Assembly: GCA_002315235.1 (NCBI GenBank)
Contig: DCGK01000039.1
Coordinates: 1 to 7,352, forward strand
DNA length: 7,352 bases
Direction of reading: 5' to 3'
From: Ruminococcus sp. UBA1780
GTDB lineage: Bacteria; Bacillota; Clostridia; Oscillospirales; Ruminococcaceae
Below the pieces are notes generated by a model that was not told the DNA's origin, did not search any database, and saw nothing but the letters and a program-made list of their open reading frames with translations. Shown one piece after another: positions 1 through 6,226 of this stretch (its first letter is position 1; every line of letters starts with the position of its first letter). The translations under genes were made by a program, and so were the position numbers.

Positions 1-19
1 TCTGCTTGTTAAAAGCAGA
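1..19 (+). other. Short stem-loop at window edge
   Basis: TCTGCTT at 1-7 pairs with AAGCAGA at 13-19 around a 5-nt loop, and the stem may extend upstream of the window. No T-run follows, so it is not a convincing intrinsic terminator. It could be part of the 5' untranslated region of the esterase gene or the remnant of an upstream gene's end. Confidence 0.3.
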
Positions 20-56
20 GCTTTGAACAACAGAAGATAAATCGGAGGTAATTCAG

Positions 57-689
57 ATGAAACAGATTATTTGCTTCGGCGATTCAAATACATACGGCTA
101 CATTCCGGGAACAGGAAAGAGATATCCCTGGGGAGTAAGATGGACAAGCCTTCTCAGTCAGAAACTTGGTAATGAGGAATACAGAGTAGTTGAGGAAGGT
201 CTTGTAGGCAGAACAACAATTTTTGAGGATCCTCTCAGAGACGGAAGATGCGGTGTAAAATCATTTCCTTTAATACTTGAAACACATGCTCCGTCAGAAT
301 CTGATGTGGTTGTTATCATGCTTGGTACCAACGACTGCAAGACTGCCTACAATGCATCACCTGAGCTTGTGGGAAAGGGAACGGAACGCCTGATAAAGCA
401 GATAAAGGCATATACTGACAGGACAAACATTCTCCTTGTTTCACCTATTCATCTCGGCGAAAAGGTATGGCAGAGTGAATATGACCCTGAGTTCAGCACT
501 GATTCCGTAAGCGTATCAAAGAGGCTTGCTGAAGAGTACAGAAAGGTAAGTCAGTCGGAAAATGTATTTTTTCTTGATGCTTCCGAATTTGCACAGCCGA
601 GTGAAACAGACCAGGAGCACATGAACGAGGAAGGTCACCGTAATTTTGCAGAGGCGGTGTACAGCAAGATAAAGAGTATATGTGCATGA
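57..689 (+). CDS. SGNH/GDSL-family esterase (arylesterase-like)
   Basis: This 210-residue protein is a complete SGNH hydrolase, a serine esterase fold that cleaves ester or acyl bonds, often removing acetyl groups from sugars or small esters. The GDSN block (residues 8-11) carries the nucleophile Ser10. The E-G-L-V-G-R-T-T stretch (47-54) supplies the oxyanion-hole Gly51. GTND (90-93) supplies Asn92, and D-x-x-H near the C-terminus supplies Asp185 and His188. The E-G-L-x-x-R-T-T and I-M-L-G-T-N-D stretches resemble the Mycobacterium smegmatis arylesterase/acyltransferase, as I recall that sequence. No signal peptide is seen, so it is probably cytoplasmic. The ATG is set by GGAGG at 44-48. It stands alone: a new promoter follows it and there is no obvious functional link to the next operon. 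The natural substrate is unknown. Confidence 0.93.
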   Translation: MKQIICFGDSNTYGYIPGTGKRYPWGVRWTSLLSQKLGNEEYRVVEEGLVGRTTIFEDPLRDGRCGVKSFPLILETHAPSESDVVVIMLGTNDCKTAYNASPELVGKGTERLIKQIKAYTDRTNILLVSPIHLGEKVWQSEYDPEFSTDSVSVSKRLAEEYRKVSQSENVFFLDASEFAQPSETDQEHMNEEGHRNFAEAVYSKIKSICA

Positions 690-690
690 T

Positions 691-719
691 GCTATAGGGA
701 AAAGCTATAAAGTGCTATA
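691..719 (+). repeat. Three GCTATA repeats upstream of the operon promoter
   Basis: GCTATA occurs at 691-696, 704-709 and 714-719, and the first and third copies extend to the palindrome CTATAG. The cluster lies directly after the esterase stop codon and ends 12 nt before the -35 box of the next promoter. That position would suit an activator site or an AT-rich upstream promoter element. The spacing (13 then 10 nt) is uneven and the motif is short, so its function is a guess. Confidence 0.4.
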
Positions 720-731
720 GAAAATATATAC

Positions 732-761
732 TTTACAATTCCTATCGCTTTAGTATATAAT
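732..761 (+). promoter_or_regulatory. Sigma-A-type promoter of the oxidoreductase operon
   Basis: TTTACA at 732-737 (one mismatch to TTGACA) is followed after 18 nt by a perfect TATAAT at 756-761. Transcription would begin near 768, leaving a leader of about 28 nt before the ATG at 796. An AT-rich tract (719-731) precedes the -35 box. It is the only strong promoter seen ahead of the seven-gene unit ending at 6226. Confidence 0.8.
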
Positions 762-795
762 AAGACACAGCAAAGCCGGCAAAGGAGTAATAGCA

Positions 796-1311
796 ATGAA
801 AGAAATATTATGGCTTGGACGTGGAGGTCAGGGTGCATTTACTGCTGCAAGGCTTCTTGGAGCAGCATTTTCCGCAAAGGAAAGCGGAAACAGTGCACTT
901 GCGTTTCCTTCATTTGGTCCTGAAAGAAGAGGAGCACCGGTAAGAGCGTTTACCAAGCTTGATACCAGAGAAATATCAGACAGAAGCGAAACGGAAAAGG
1001 CAGACTATATAGTTGTTCTGGACGAAACTCTTTACAGTGATTCGCTCACAGATCTGCTTAAACCGGACGGGAAAATAATTGTAAATTCCGGAAAACCCGG
1101 CGAAGACAGGATAATAACATCAGATGCGGAAAGTCTGGCTTCTGAGCTCAGACTCCCGACTGTGAACACGGTAATGCTCGGCATACTGTCAGCTGTTTCA
1201 GGTGTTGTTTCAGAGGAGGATATTTTCCGTGCTGTTGAAGGATACATGCCGGAAAAAATCAGGGAGAAAAACAAACTTGCAGTTCACAGAGCATACGGGG
1301 AGGCATTGTGA
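796..1311 (+). CDS. 2-oxoacid:ferredoxin oxidoreductase, gamma subunit
   Basis: This 171-residue protein is the gamma subunit of the pyruvate/2-ketoisovalerate-type ferredoxin oxidoreductases, which convert a 2-oxo acid and CoA to acyl-CoA and CO2 while reducing ferredoxin. It matches the family's usual length of about 170-190. The N-terminal G-R-G-G-Q-G loop (residues 8-13) and the F-G-P-E-R-R-G-A-P-V block (40-49) are diagnostic of PorC/VorC-type subunits. In fused PFOR enzymes the equivalent domain is thought to help bind CoA. The start is fixed by AAAGGAG (781-787) with an 8-nt gap. Its stop overlaps the next start as TGATG, indicating translational coupling. The motifs do not separate pyruvate from branched-chain 2-oxo acid enzymes, so no gene symbol is given. 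Confidence 0.93.
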   Translation: MKEILWLGRGGQGAFTAARLLGAAFSAKESGNSALAFPSFGPERRGAPVRAFTKLDTREISDRSETEKADYIVVLDETLYSDSLTDLLKPDGKIIVNSGKPGEDRIITSDAESLASELRLPTVNTVMLGILSAVSGVVSEEDIFRAVEGYMPEKIREKNKLAVHRAYGEAL

Positions 1312-1601
1312 TGAAACCATATCTCAGAGAAAAAACATCATTCGGCTTCACGGAGGTTCCGAAGGATACTTCGTTTGAAGCAGGATATCTTGTTACGAAA
1401 AACAGCGGCTGGCGAAGTATAAGACCTGTAGTCTGTATCGACAGATGTGTCGGCTGTATGCAGTGTTACCTTTACTGTCCTGACGGAGTTATCAGCATTG
1501 AAAATAAAAAGGCGGTTATAGACTATGATTTCTGCAAGGGATGTGGAATCTGTTCAAAAATATGCAGACCGGGTGCTGTAAAGATGGAGGCGGAAAAATA
1601 A
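1311..1601 (+). CDS. 2-oxoacid:ferredoxin oxidoreductase, delta subunit (2x[4Fe-4S] ferredoxin)
   Basis: This 96-residue subunit passes electrons from the beta-subunit cluster to external ferredoxin. Two cluster motifs are visible: C46-x2-C49-x2-C52-x3-C56-P and C75-x2-C78-x2-C81-x3-C85. The second lacks the usual proline directly after the last cysteine (it reads C-R-P), and Cys42 is an extra cysteine just before the first motif. The N-terminal part (residues 1-40), with a G-W-R-S-I-R-P-V stretch, is typical of PorD-type subunits. I chose ATG 1311 rather than the in-frame GTG at 1308. It overlaps the gamma stop as TGATG and lies 7 nt from GGGGAGG (1297-1303), whereas the GTG would be only 4 nt away. 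It belongs to a gamma-delta-alpha-beta operon. Confidence 0.94.
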   Translation: MKPYLREKTSFGFTEVPKDTSFEAGYLVTKNSGWRSIRPVVCIDRCVGCMQCYLYCPDGVISIENKKAVIDYDFCKGCGICSKICRPGAVKMEAEK

Positions 1602-2767
1602 TGGCAAGGAAATTTTTATCAGGTGACGAGGCCTTTGCAGAGGGTATTCGTCTTGCAAAGCCGGATGTTATTTCTGCATATCCTATAACACCTCAGACGA
1701 TAGTTGTGGAAAGGCTCTCGGAGATGGTCGAAAACGGAAGCCTTGATTCGGAGTTTATTCATGTTGAATCGGAACACTCTGCGCTTTCATGTGCTATGGG
1801 TGCAAGTGCTTCGGGAGTGAGGGCATTTACCGCTACTTCGTCCCAGGGACTTTTATATATGGCAGAGTGCCTTTACTACGCTTCAGGCGGACGTTTTCCG
1901 ATTGTTATGATGAATGCCAACCGTTCAACTGCTCTTCCGTGGAATATTTACGGTGACCAGAGAGACAGCCTTTCCCAGCTTGACAGCGGCTGGATTCAGG
2001 CTTATGCCGAAAATGCACAGGAAGCTCTGGACCTGGCTCTTATGAGCTTCAGGATAGCGGAACACAGAGATGTTTCAACACCTTTTATGATAAATCTGGA
2101 CGGATTTATTCTGACACACACATATGAGGAAGTTAATATACCCGACAGAGCTGATGCCGACAGATTTCTTGAGCCGTATGAGACTGAAAACAGGCTTGAT
2201 CTGAACGAACCGAAGAATATGGCTTTTTCAGCCGGACCGGACTACAATTACATTTTCAAGTACAAGGAGCATCAGGGAATGCTTGGTGCGGTACCGGTCA
2301 TTAAGGAGACTGAAGAAAAGTTTGCAGAGATTTTCGGAAGAAAATACACAGGACTTACTGATACATACCTTACAGAGGATGCTGACTATATAATCATAAC
2401 TCTCGGTACGATAGCCGGACTCTGCCGTGAAACAGCTGACAGACTCAGGGCAGAAGGAAAGAAGGCCGGTGTTGTACGTATAAGATACATGCGTCCGTTC
2501 CCTGCTGATGAGATTGCGGAAGCAGTAAAAAATGCAAAGGCTGTGGCAGTACTTGAAAAGGATATTTCCTTCGGAAATGAAGGGGCCGTGTTTACTAATG
2601 TAAATTCCGCTCTGCTTACAGCAGGAGTGAAAATACCGTCATATAATTTTATAGGCGGACTTGGCGGCAGAAATATCTCTGCTTCAGATATTGAGGAAAT
2701 ATTTGAAAAAACAGAAAACGGAACGGAAAAAGTTACCTTTATCGGAATCGGGGTGGATGAGAAATGA
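1601..2767 (+). CDS. 2-oxoacid:ferredoxin oxidoreductase, alpha subunit
   Basis: This 388-residue subunit supplies the pyrimidine-binding half of the thiamine diphosphate site and most of the 2-oxo acid pocket. Y-P-I-T-P-Q-T (residues 27-33) is the substrate/TPP signature. E-S-E-H-S (56-60) contains Glu58, which aligns with the TPP-activating glutamate of PFOR. T-S-S-Q-G is at 79-83. N-R-S (107-109) contains Arg108, at the place of the substrate-carboxylate arginine. A transketolase C-terminal-like domain occupies roughly 250-350, with R-I-R-Y-M-R-P-F-P. The start is ATG 1601, which overlaps the delta stop as TAATG and has GGAGG at 1586-1590. A longer reading from 1541 would add 20 residues encoded inside the delta gene and is unlikely. 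W-N-I-Y-G-D-Q after Arg108 fits both pyruvate and 2-ketoisovalerate enzymes, so the substrate stays open. Confidence 0.94.
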   Translation: MARKFLSGDEAFAEGIRLAKPDVISAYPITPQTIVVERLSEMVENGSLDSEFIHVESEHSALSCAMGASASGVRAFTATSSQGLLYMAECLYYASGGRFPIVMMNANRSTALPWNIYGDQRDSLSQLDSGWIQAYAENAQEALDLALMSFRIAEHRDVSTPFMINLDGFILTHTYEEVNIPDRADADRFLEPYETENRLDLNEPKNMAFSAGPDYNYIFKYKEHQGMLGAVPVIKETEEKFAEIFGRKYTGLTDTYLTEDADYIIITLGTIAGLCRETADRLRAEGKKAGVVRIRYMRPFPADEIAEAVKNAKAVAVLEKDISFGNEGAVFTNVNSALLTAGVKIPSYNFIGGLGGRNISASDIEEIFEKTENGTEKVTFIGIGVDEK

Positions 2768-3657
2768 GTATAAATGCAAAGGATCTCTGCAAGGATGAAT
2801 TTTTCTACGGACACAAGGCATGTGCCGGATGCGGCGGAAGTCTTGCAGTAAGAAATGCTCTTAAGGTGCTCGGACCGAATGCCGTCGCTGTTCTTCCGGC
2901 AGGATGCATGTCGGCTGTGGGATTTAATTTTCCGCAGCTTTGTTTTGCGAACAATGCAATTATATCGACATTTGCCGGTACTGCTTCCATGCTTACAGGT
3001 ATTGAAGCCGGATTTCGCAGAAGGGGAATAACTGATTTTACCGCAGTTGGGTTTGCAGGTGACGGCGGTACAGCTGATATCGGTATTCAGGCGCTTTCCG
3101 GTGCCATTGACCGTAACGACAATATCATTTACATCTGCTATGACAACGAGGCGTATATGAACACAGGTATTCAGAAGAGCGGACTTACGCCTTTCGGGGC
3201 AAAAACAACCACAACGCCTGCAGGAAAAAATGTTCACGGAAACATACGTCCGAAGAAAAATATGTTTGAGATTGCAGCAGCTCATGATATTCCGTATGCC
3301 GCAACAGCAACTGTAGGATACATGAACGATTTTCTTGAAAAGGTTGGAAAGGCATCGCAGATAAAAGGTACAAAGTACATTCACGTCATAGCACCGTGTC
3401 CGACCGGCTGGGGAATCCCGGTCAGTGATACCATAGATGCAGCCAGAGAAATAGTTGACTGTGGTCTCTGGTATCTTGCAGAATATGAAAACGGAGAGTA
3501 TAATATAAATCATAACCCCGCAACATTCACATCTGTTTCGGAATATCTGAAAAAGCAGGGGCGTTTCCGCCATCTCTCAGACGAAGACATCGCAGTTATT
3601 GAAAAGTCCAGGGATAAAAAGTGGGAGAAAATCCGTCGATCCTGGAATCTGAAATAA
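2764..3657 (+). CDS. 2-oxoacid:ferredoxin oxidoreductase, beta subunit
   Basis: This 297-residue subunit binds the diphosphate of TPP and the proximal [4Fe-4S] cluster. Cys20 and Cys23 (A-C-A-G-C-G), Cys48 (P-A-G-C) and Cys212 (A-P-C-P-T-G-W-G) are the four expected ligands. The 25-residue gap from Cys23 to Cys48 matches that in PFOR. The TPP/Mg motif runs from G-D-G (99-101) to Y-D-N-E (126-129), followed by the family signature Y-M-N-T-G-I-Q-K-S (131-139) and T-T-T-T-P-x-G-K (148-155). Length agrees with PorB/VorB subunits (about 290-310). The gene overlaps alpha by 4 nt (ATGA), and GGGGTGG lies just upstream inside the alpha gene. With gamma, delta and alpha it completes the heterotetramer; nothing is missing or broken. 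Confidence 0.95.
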   Translation: MSINAKDLCKDEFFYGHKACAGCGGSLAVRNALKVLGPNAVAVLPAGCMSAVGFNFPQLCFANNAIISTFAGTASMLTGIEAGFRRRGITDFTAVGFAGDGGTADIGIQALSGAIDRNDNIIYICYDNEAYMNTGIQKSGLTPFGAKTTTTPAGKNVHGNIRPKKNMFEIAAAHDIPYAATATVGYMNDFLEKVGKASQIKGTKYIHVIAPCPTGWGIPVSDTIDAAREIVDCGLWYLAEYENGEYNINHNPATFTSVSEYLKKQGRFRHLSDEDIAVIEKSRDKKWEKIRRSWNLK

Positions 3658-3670
3658 ACCGTGCGAAGGG

Positions 3671-3696
3671 ATAAGGGACGACAGCAAAGCCCTTAT
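3671..3696 (+). other. Stem-loop between beta subunit and aminotransferase genes
   Basis: ATAAGGG (3671-3677) pairs perfectly with CCCTTAT (3690-3696) around a 12-nt loop. TAATAAAAAA follows instead of a T-run, so it should not terminate transcription on this strand. In the 85-nt gap between the two genes it may be a processing or mRNA-stability element that sets different expression for the oxidoreductase and downstream genes. No convincing promoter is seen in the gap. Confidence 0.4.
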
Positions 3697-3742
3697 TAAT
3701 AAAAAACAGGACCGTTAAAATAAAAAAACAGGAGCTGATACC

Positions 3743-4909
3743 ATGCCATCATTATCAAACAGAACAGATACATTTACAGATTCAGTAATAAGAAGAATGA
3801 CAAGAATCTCAAACCAGTACAATGCTGTAAACCTCTCGCAGGGTTTCCCTGACTTTGCGCCTCCGCAGGAAATACTCGACAGACTCGCGCAGGTAACAGG
3901 AGAGGACTGTCACCAGTATTCAATTACATGGGGTGCACAGAACTTCCGTGAGGCTCTTGCTGACAAATACGAACACTTTGCAGGCAGAAGACCTGATCCC
4001 AACGGTGAAATAGTCGTAACATGCGGAAGTACGGAAGCAATGATGGCGGCAATGATGAGTGTAACTAATCCGGGAGACAAGGTGATAGTATTTTCACCTT
4101 TTTACGAAAACTACGGAGCAGACACTATTCTTTCAGGTGCGGAGCCGGTATATGTTCCTCTTGTGCCGCCTTCATTCTCTTTTGATCCGGAGGTGCTTGA
4201 GGATGCATTCCGTCAGGGGGTAAAGGCTATTATCCTCTGCAATCCGTCAAATCCGTGCGGTAAGGTGTTTACATACGGTGAACTTAAGGTTATTGCAGAT
4301 CTTGCTGAGAAGTACGATACTTTTGTAATCACAGATGAAGTGTACGAGCATATTCTCTATCTGCCTAACAAACACACATACTTTGCAACACTTCCGGGAA
4401 TGTGGGACAGAACAATACAGTGCAGTTCGCTTTCAAAGACATATTCAATCACAGGATGGAGACTTGGCTATGTCATTGCACCTCCGGAAATAATCGACAG
4501 AGTAAAGAAAGTGCATGACTTCCTTACAGTCGGTGCGGCTGCGCCTCTTCAGGAAGCAGCTGTAACAGGTCTCAGGTTTGGTGACGAATACTACAGAGAC
4601 CTTCAGGAAAAATATACGGAGAAGAGAGAGCTGTTCCTCCGCGGACTCAGGGATATTAACATTGCTCATACAGAGCCTCAGGGTGCATACTACATACTGC
4701 TCGACATTTCCGAGTTCGGATATGAGAGTGACCTGGAATTCTGTGAGGATCTTGCCCGTCTTGTCGGGGTAGGTGCGGTACCTGGCTCAAGCTTCTTCAA
4801 GGAGCCTGAGAACAGATATATCCGCTTCCATTTTGCCAAGAAGAATGATACGCTTAACGAAGCACTGAACAGACTTTCTGATATAAGAAAGAAAATAAAA
4901 TCCAGATAA
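3743..4909 (+). CDS. PLP-dependent class I/II aminotransferase (YbdL-like)
   Basis: This 388-residue fold-type I aminotransferase reversibly moves an amino group between an amino acid and a 2-oxo acid, usually 2-oxoglutarate/glutamate. Landmarks in order are N-L-S-Q-G-F-P-D-F (30-38), N-P-S-N-P-C-G (167-173) with Asn170, T-D-E-V-Y-E-H (197-203) with the PLP-ring Asp198 and Tyr201, S-L-S-K-T-Y (229-234) with the Schiff-base Lys232, T-G-W-R-L-G-Y with Arg240, and I-R-F-H-F with carboxylate-binding Arg361. The S-Q-G-F-P-D and T-D-E-V-Y-E-H-I patterns, and the length, resemble E. coli YbdL (methionine/aromatic aminotransferase) and kynurenine aminotransferases. The start has GGAG at 3731-3734, 8 nt away. 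It lies 85 nt after the oxidoreductase beta gene with no terminator between, suggesting it makes or consumes the 2-oxo acid that enzyme handles. Exact substrate is unknown. Confidence 0.92.
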   Translation: MPSLSNRTDTFTDSVIRRMTRISNQYNAVNLSQGFPDFAPPQEILDRLAQVTGEDCHQYSITWGAQNFREALADKYEHFAGRRPDPNGEIVVTCGSTEAMMAAMMSVTNPGDKVIVFSPFYENYGADTILSGAEPVYVPLVPPSFSFDPEVLEDAFRQGVKAIILCNPSNPCGKVFTYGELKVIADLAEKYDTFVITDEVYEHILYLPNKHTYFATLPGMWDRTIQCSSLSKTYSITGWRLGYVIAPPEIIDRVKKVHDFLTVGAAAPLQEAAVTGLRFGDEYYRDLQEKYTEKRELFLRGLRDINIAHTEPQGAYYILLDISEFGYESDLEFCEDLARLVGVGAVPGSSFFKEPENRYIRFHFAKKNDTLNEALNRLSDIRKKIKSR

Positions 4910-4943
4910 TACCGGAATTTATGATGATTACGGAGGACACACT

Positions 4944-5912
4944 ATGCCTTTTACATCTGTGGGATTTCAGGCAAATCTTCGTATTCTCAAAAGCGGCGGT
5001 GTAAGTCTGATAGTATTTCTTGTCTGCGTTATTGTTCTTATTCTCGGCCAGAACTTCATTGCAGTCGGAATTGCAAAGCTTATAGGGCTTGACGCTCTTA
5101 CAGGTCTTTGTACAGGTTCAATCCCGATGGTAGGCGGACACGGTACATCAGGTGCTTTTGGACCTGTTCTTGAGGATCTTGGAGTCAGAGGCGCCAATAC
5201 AGTATGTACTGCAGCGGCAACATTCGGACTTGTAGCCGGTTCACTTATCGGCGGACCTCTCGGACGCAGACTTATAGTAAAAAACGATCTTCTTAAAACG
5301 GTTGTACCCGAAGATGAAACACCTCTCGTTGAGGAGGAAGTTAAAAAACACCGTTCCGTAAACATGTATGCTCCTGCTGCATATCAGATTGCAGTTGCGA
5401 TGGGACTTGGCACAGTTGTTTCGTGGCTGCTTTCAAAAACAGGTATGACATTTCCTGTATACATCGGTGCAATGATTGTTGCAGCGGTTATGAGAAATAT
5501 AAGTGAGTTTTCAGGAAAATTTCATATTCACATCGGTGAAATCAATGTTATCGGCGGAATATGTCTTTCAATGTTCCTTGGAATTGCAATGATAACACTT
5601 AAACTCTGGCAGCTTGCCGAGCTTGCACTGCCTCTCTTTGTTCTTCTTGCAGGTCAGCTCCTGTTCATGATGCTGTTTTCGTATTTTGTCGTTTACAATG
5701 TCATGGGGAAAAACTACGATGCAGCTGTTCTTGCATCGGGAACATGCGGATTTGGTATGGGAGCAACGCCTAATGCCATGGCGAATATGCAGGTTCTTAC
5801 TGACAAGTACGCTCCTTCAGTTAAGGCATATATTCTTGTACCTATAATAGGCTCGATGTTTGCTGACTTTATAAACAGTCTCTGTATTACGTTCTTTATT
5901 AATTTTCTGTAA
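4944..5912 (+). CDS. Sodium/glutamate symporter (GltS family), N-terminally truncated
   Basis: This membrane protein of 322 residues clearly belongs to the GltS glutamate:Na+ symporters. It keeps both re-entrant-loop signatures of the inverted repeat: G-S-I-P-M-V-G-G-H-G-T (58-68) and C-G-F-G-M-G-A-T-P-N-A (268-278). It also keeps M-G-K-N-Y-D-A-A-V-L-A before the second loop. Hydrophobic segments run from residue 20 to the C-terminus, broken by a charged loop at about 112-140. E. coli GltS is about 400 residues, and from memory this protein aligns from about its residue 74, so roughly the first 70 residues or more (the first two or so helices and part of the next) are absent. The start is nonetheless preceded by an ideal GGAGG (4932-4936, 7-nt gap). 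An in-frame stop lies about 45 nt upstream, so no longer form exists here. Whether it still transports is uncertain. Confidence 0.85.
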   Translation: MPFTSVGFQANLRILKSGGVSLIVFLVCVIVLILGQNFIAVGIAKLIGLDALTGLCTGSIPMVGGHGTSGAFGPVLEDLGVRGANTVCTAAATFGLVAGSLIGGPLGRRLIVKNDLLKTVVPEDETPLVEEEVKKHRSVNMYAPAAYQIAVAMGLGTVVSWLLSKTGMTFPVYIGAMIVAAVMRNISEFSGKFHIHIGEINVIGGICLSMFLGIAMITLKLWQLAELALPLFVLLAGQLLFMMLFSYFVVYNVMGKNYDAAVLASGTCGFGMGATPNAMANMQVLTDKYAPSVKAYILVPIIGSMFADFINSLCITFFINFL

Positions 5913-5939
5913 TGTATCATTTATGAAAGGGGTTTTACT

Positions 5940-6119
5940 ATGGATGAAAAGAAAAAAATGCACCTGACTTATGATTCGGACAATCTTGCAGTTCCGGAGG
6001 TTCATACAAATGAAGCAGAGGATGAGTCAGCGGATACGGAAGAAAACAGTGAAATACAGTACGATGTCCTTGCCGTACCTGAAATTCATATCAGAAACAG
6101 AAAAAAATGTGATCAGTAA
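5940..6119 (+). CDS. Unrecognised 59-residue acidic protein with duplicated LAVPE motif
   Basis: I do not recognise this gene. It encodes 59 residues, has a strong ribosome binding site (AAAGGGG, 5926-5932, 7-nt gap), and sits 27 nt after the symporter gene and 61 nt before the operon's terminator. It is therefore the last gene of the unit. The protein is hydrophilic, with a basic start (K4-K6), an acidic middle (E25-E38) and a basic tail (R52-K56). Net charge is about -9, with no signal peptide or membrane segment. Residues 11-22 and 41-50 are two copies of Y-D-x(1-3)-L-A-V-P-E-[V/I]-H. Over the seven-codon core, four codons differ only synonymously, which argues that the peptide is translated and selected. 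Repeated short motifs in a charged small protein suggest a scaffold or binding partner, but no function can be assigned. Confidence 0.75.
   Translation: MDEKKKMHLTYDSDNLAVPEVHTNEAEDESADTEENSEIQYDVLAVPEIHIRNRKKCDQ
5970..6089 (+). repeat. Two diverged copies of a YD...LAVPE(V/I)H coding repeat
   Basis: Copy 1 is 5970-6005 and copy 2 is 6060-6089, within the 59-residue protein. The core codons for L-A-V-P-E-V/I-H lie at 5985-6005 and 6069-6089. Leu and His codons are identical; Ala, Val, Pro and Glu differ at the third base only; one codon is a Val/Ile exchange. The Tyr-Asp pair opening each copy is also kept, with a two-codon length difference between it and the core. Confidence 0.8.
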
Positions 6120-6180
6120 GTCTTGTGTAAACACAGTGAACGAAAATGATTCTGCATTAACTGTAATTTGATTTTCAGTG

Positions 6181-6226
6181 AAAAACACCTCATAGAGACA
6201 TGAATGTGTTCTCTGAGGTGTTTTTT
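6181..6226 (+). terminator. Intrinsic terminator of the oxidoreductase operon
   Basis: AAAAACACCTCA (6181-6192) pairs with TGAGGTGTTTTT (6214-6225), a 12-bp stem whose inner part is extended by GAGA/TCTC (6195-6198 with 6210-6213). A run of six T (6221-6226) ends it. The complementary A-run makes it potentially bidirectional, though no opposing gene is present. It closes the unit that begins at 732. Confidence 0.92.

Noticed and set aside
690..731. Possible terminator after the esterase gene
   Set aside because: The CTATAG and TATAG/CTATA pairings are short, AT-rich and not followed by a T-run. They are better described as repeats near the next promoter.
1541..1600. Upstream ATG that would extend the alpha subunit by 20 residues
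   Set aside because: The extension lies inside the delta gene and encodes a non-family sequence. ATG 1601 has a TAATG overlap and GGAGG, and gives the expected family N-terminus.
2386..3573. 395-codon open frame on the minus strand across the alpha and beta genes
   Set aside because: It is antisense to two strongly conserved subunits, rich in Cys and Ser, spans their junction, and shows no recognisable domain. It is a by-product of codon use on the + strand.
4921..4943. ATGATG at 4921 as a frameshifted start of the missing symporter N-terminus
   Set aside because: That frame ends after 27 codons and encodes no transporter-like sequence, so a simple frameshift does not restore the missing helices.
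4967..5365. 132-codon minus-strand frame inside the symporter gene
   Set aside because: It is antisense to well-conserved transporter motifs, with Arg/Ser/Thr/Pro-rich low-complexity content typical of a shadow frame.
5971..6171. 66-codon + strand frame overlapping the small protein gene
   Set aside because: It is out of frame with the 5940-6119 gene, which has the good ribosome binding site and a selected repeat. This frame has no binding site at a suitable distance and no recognisable features.
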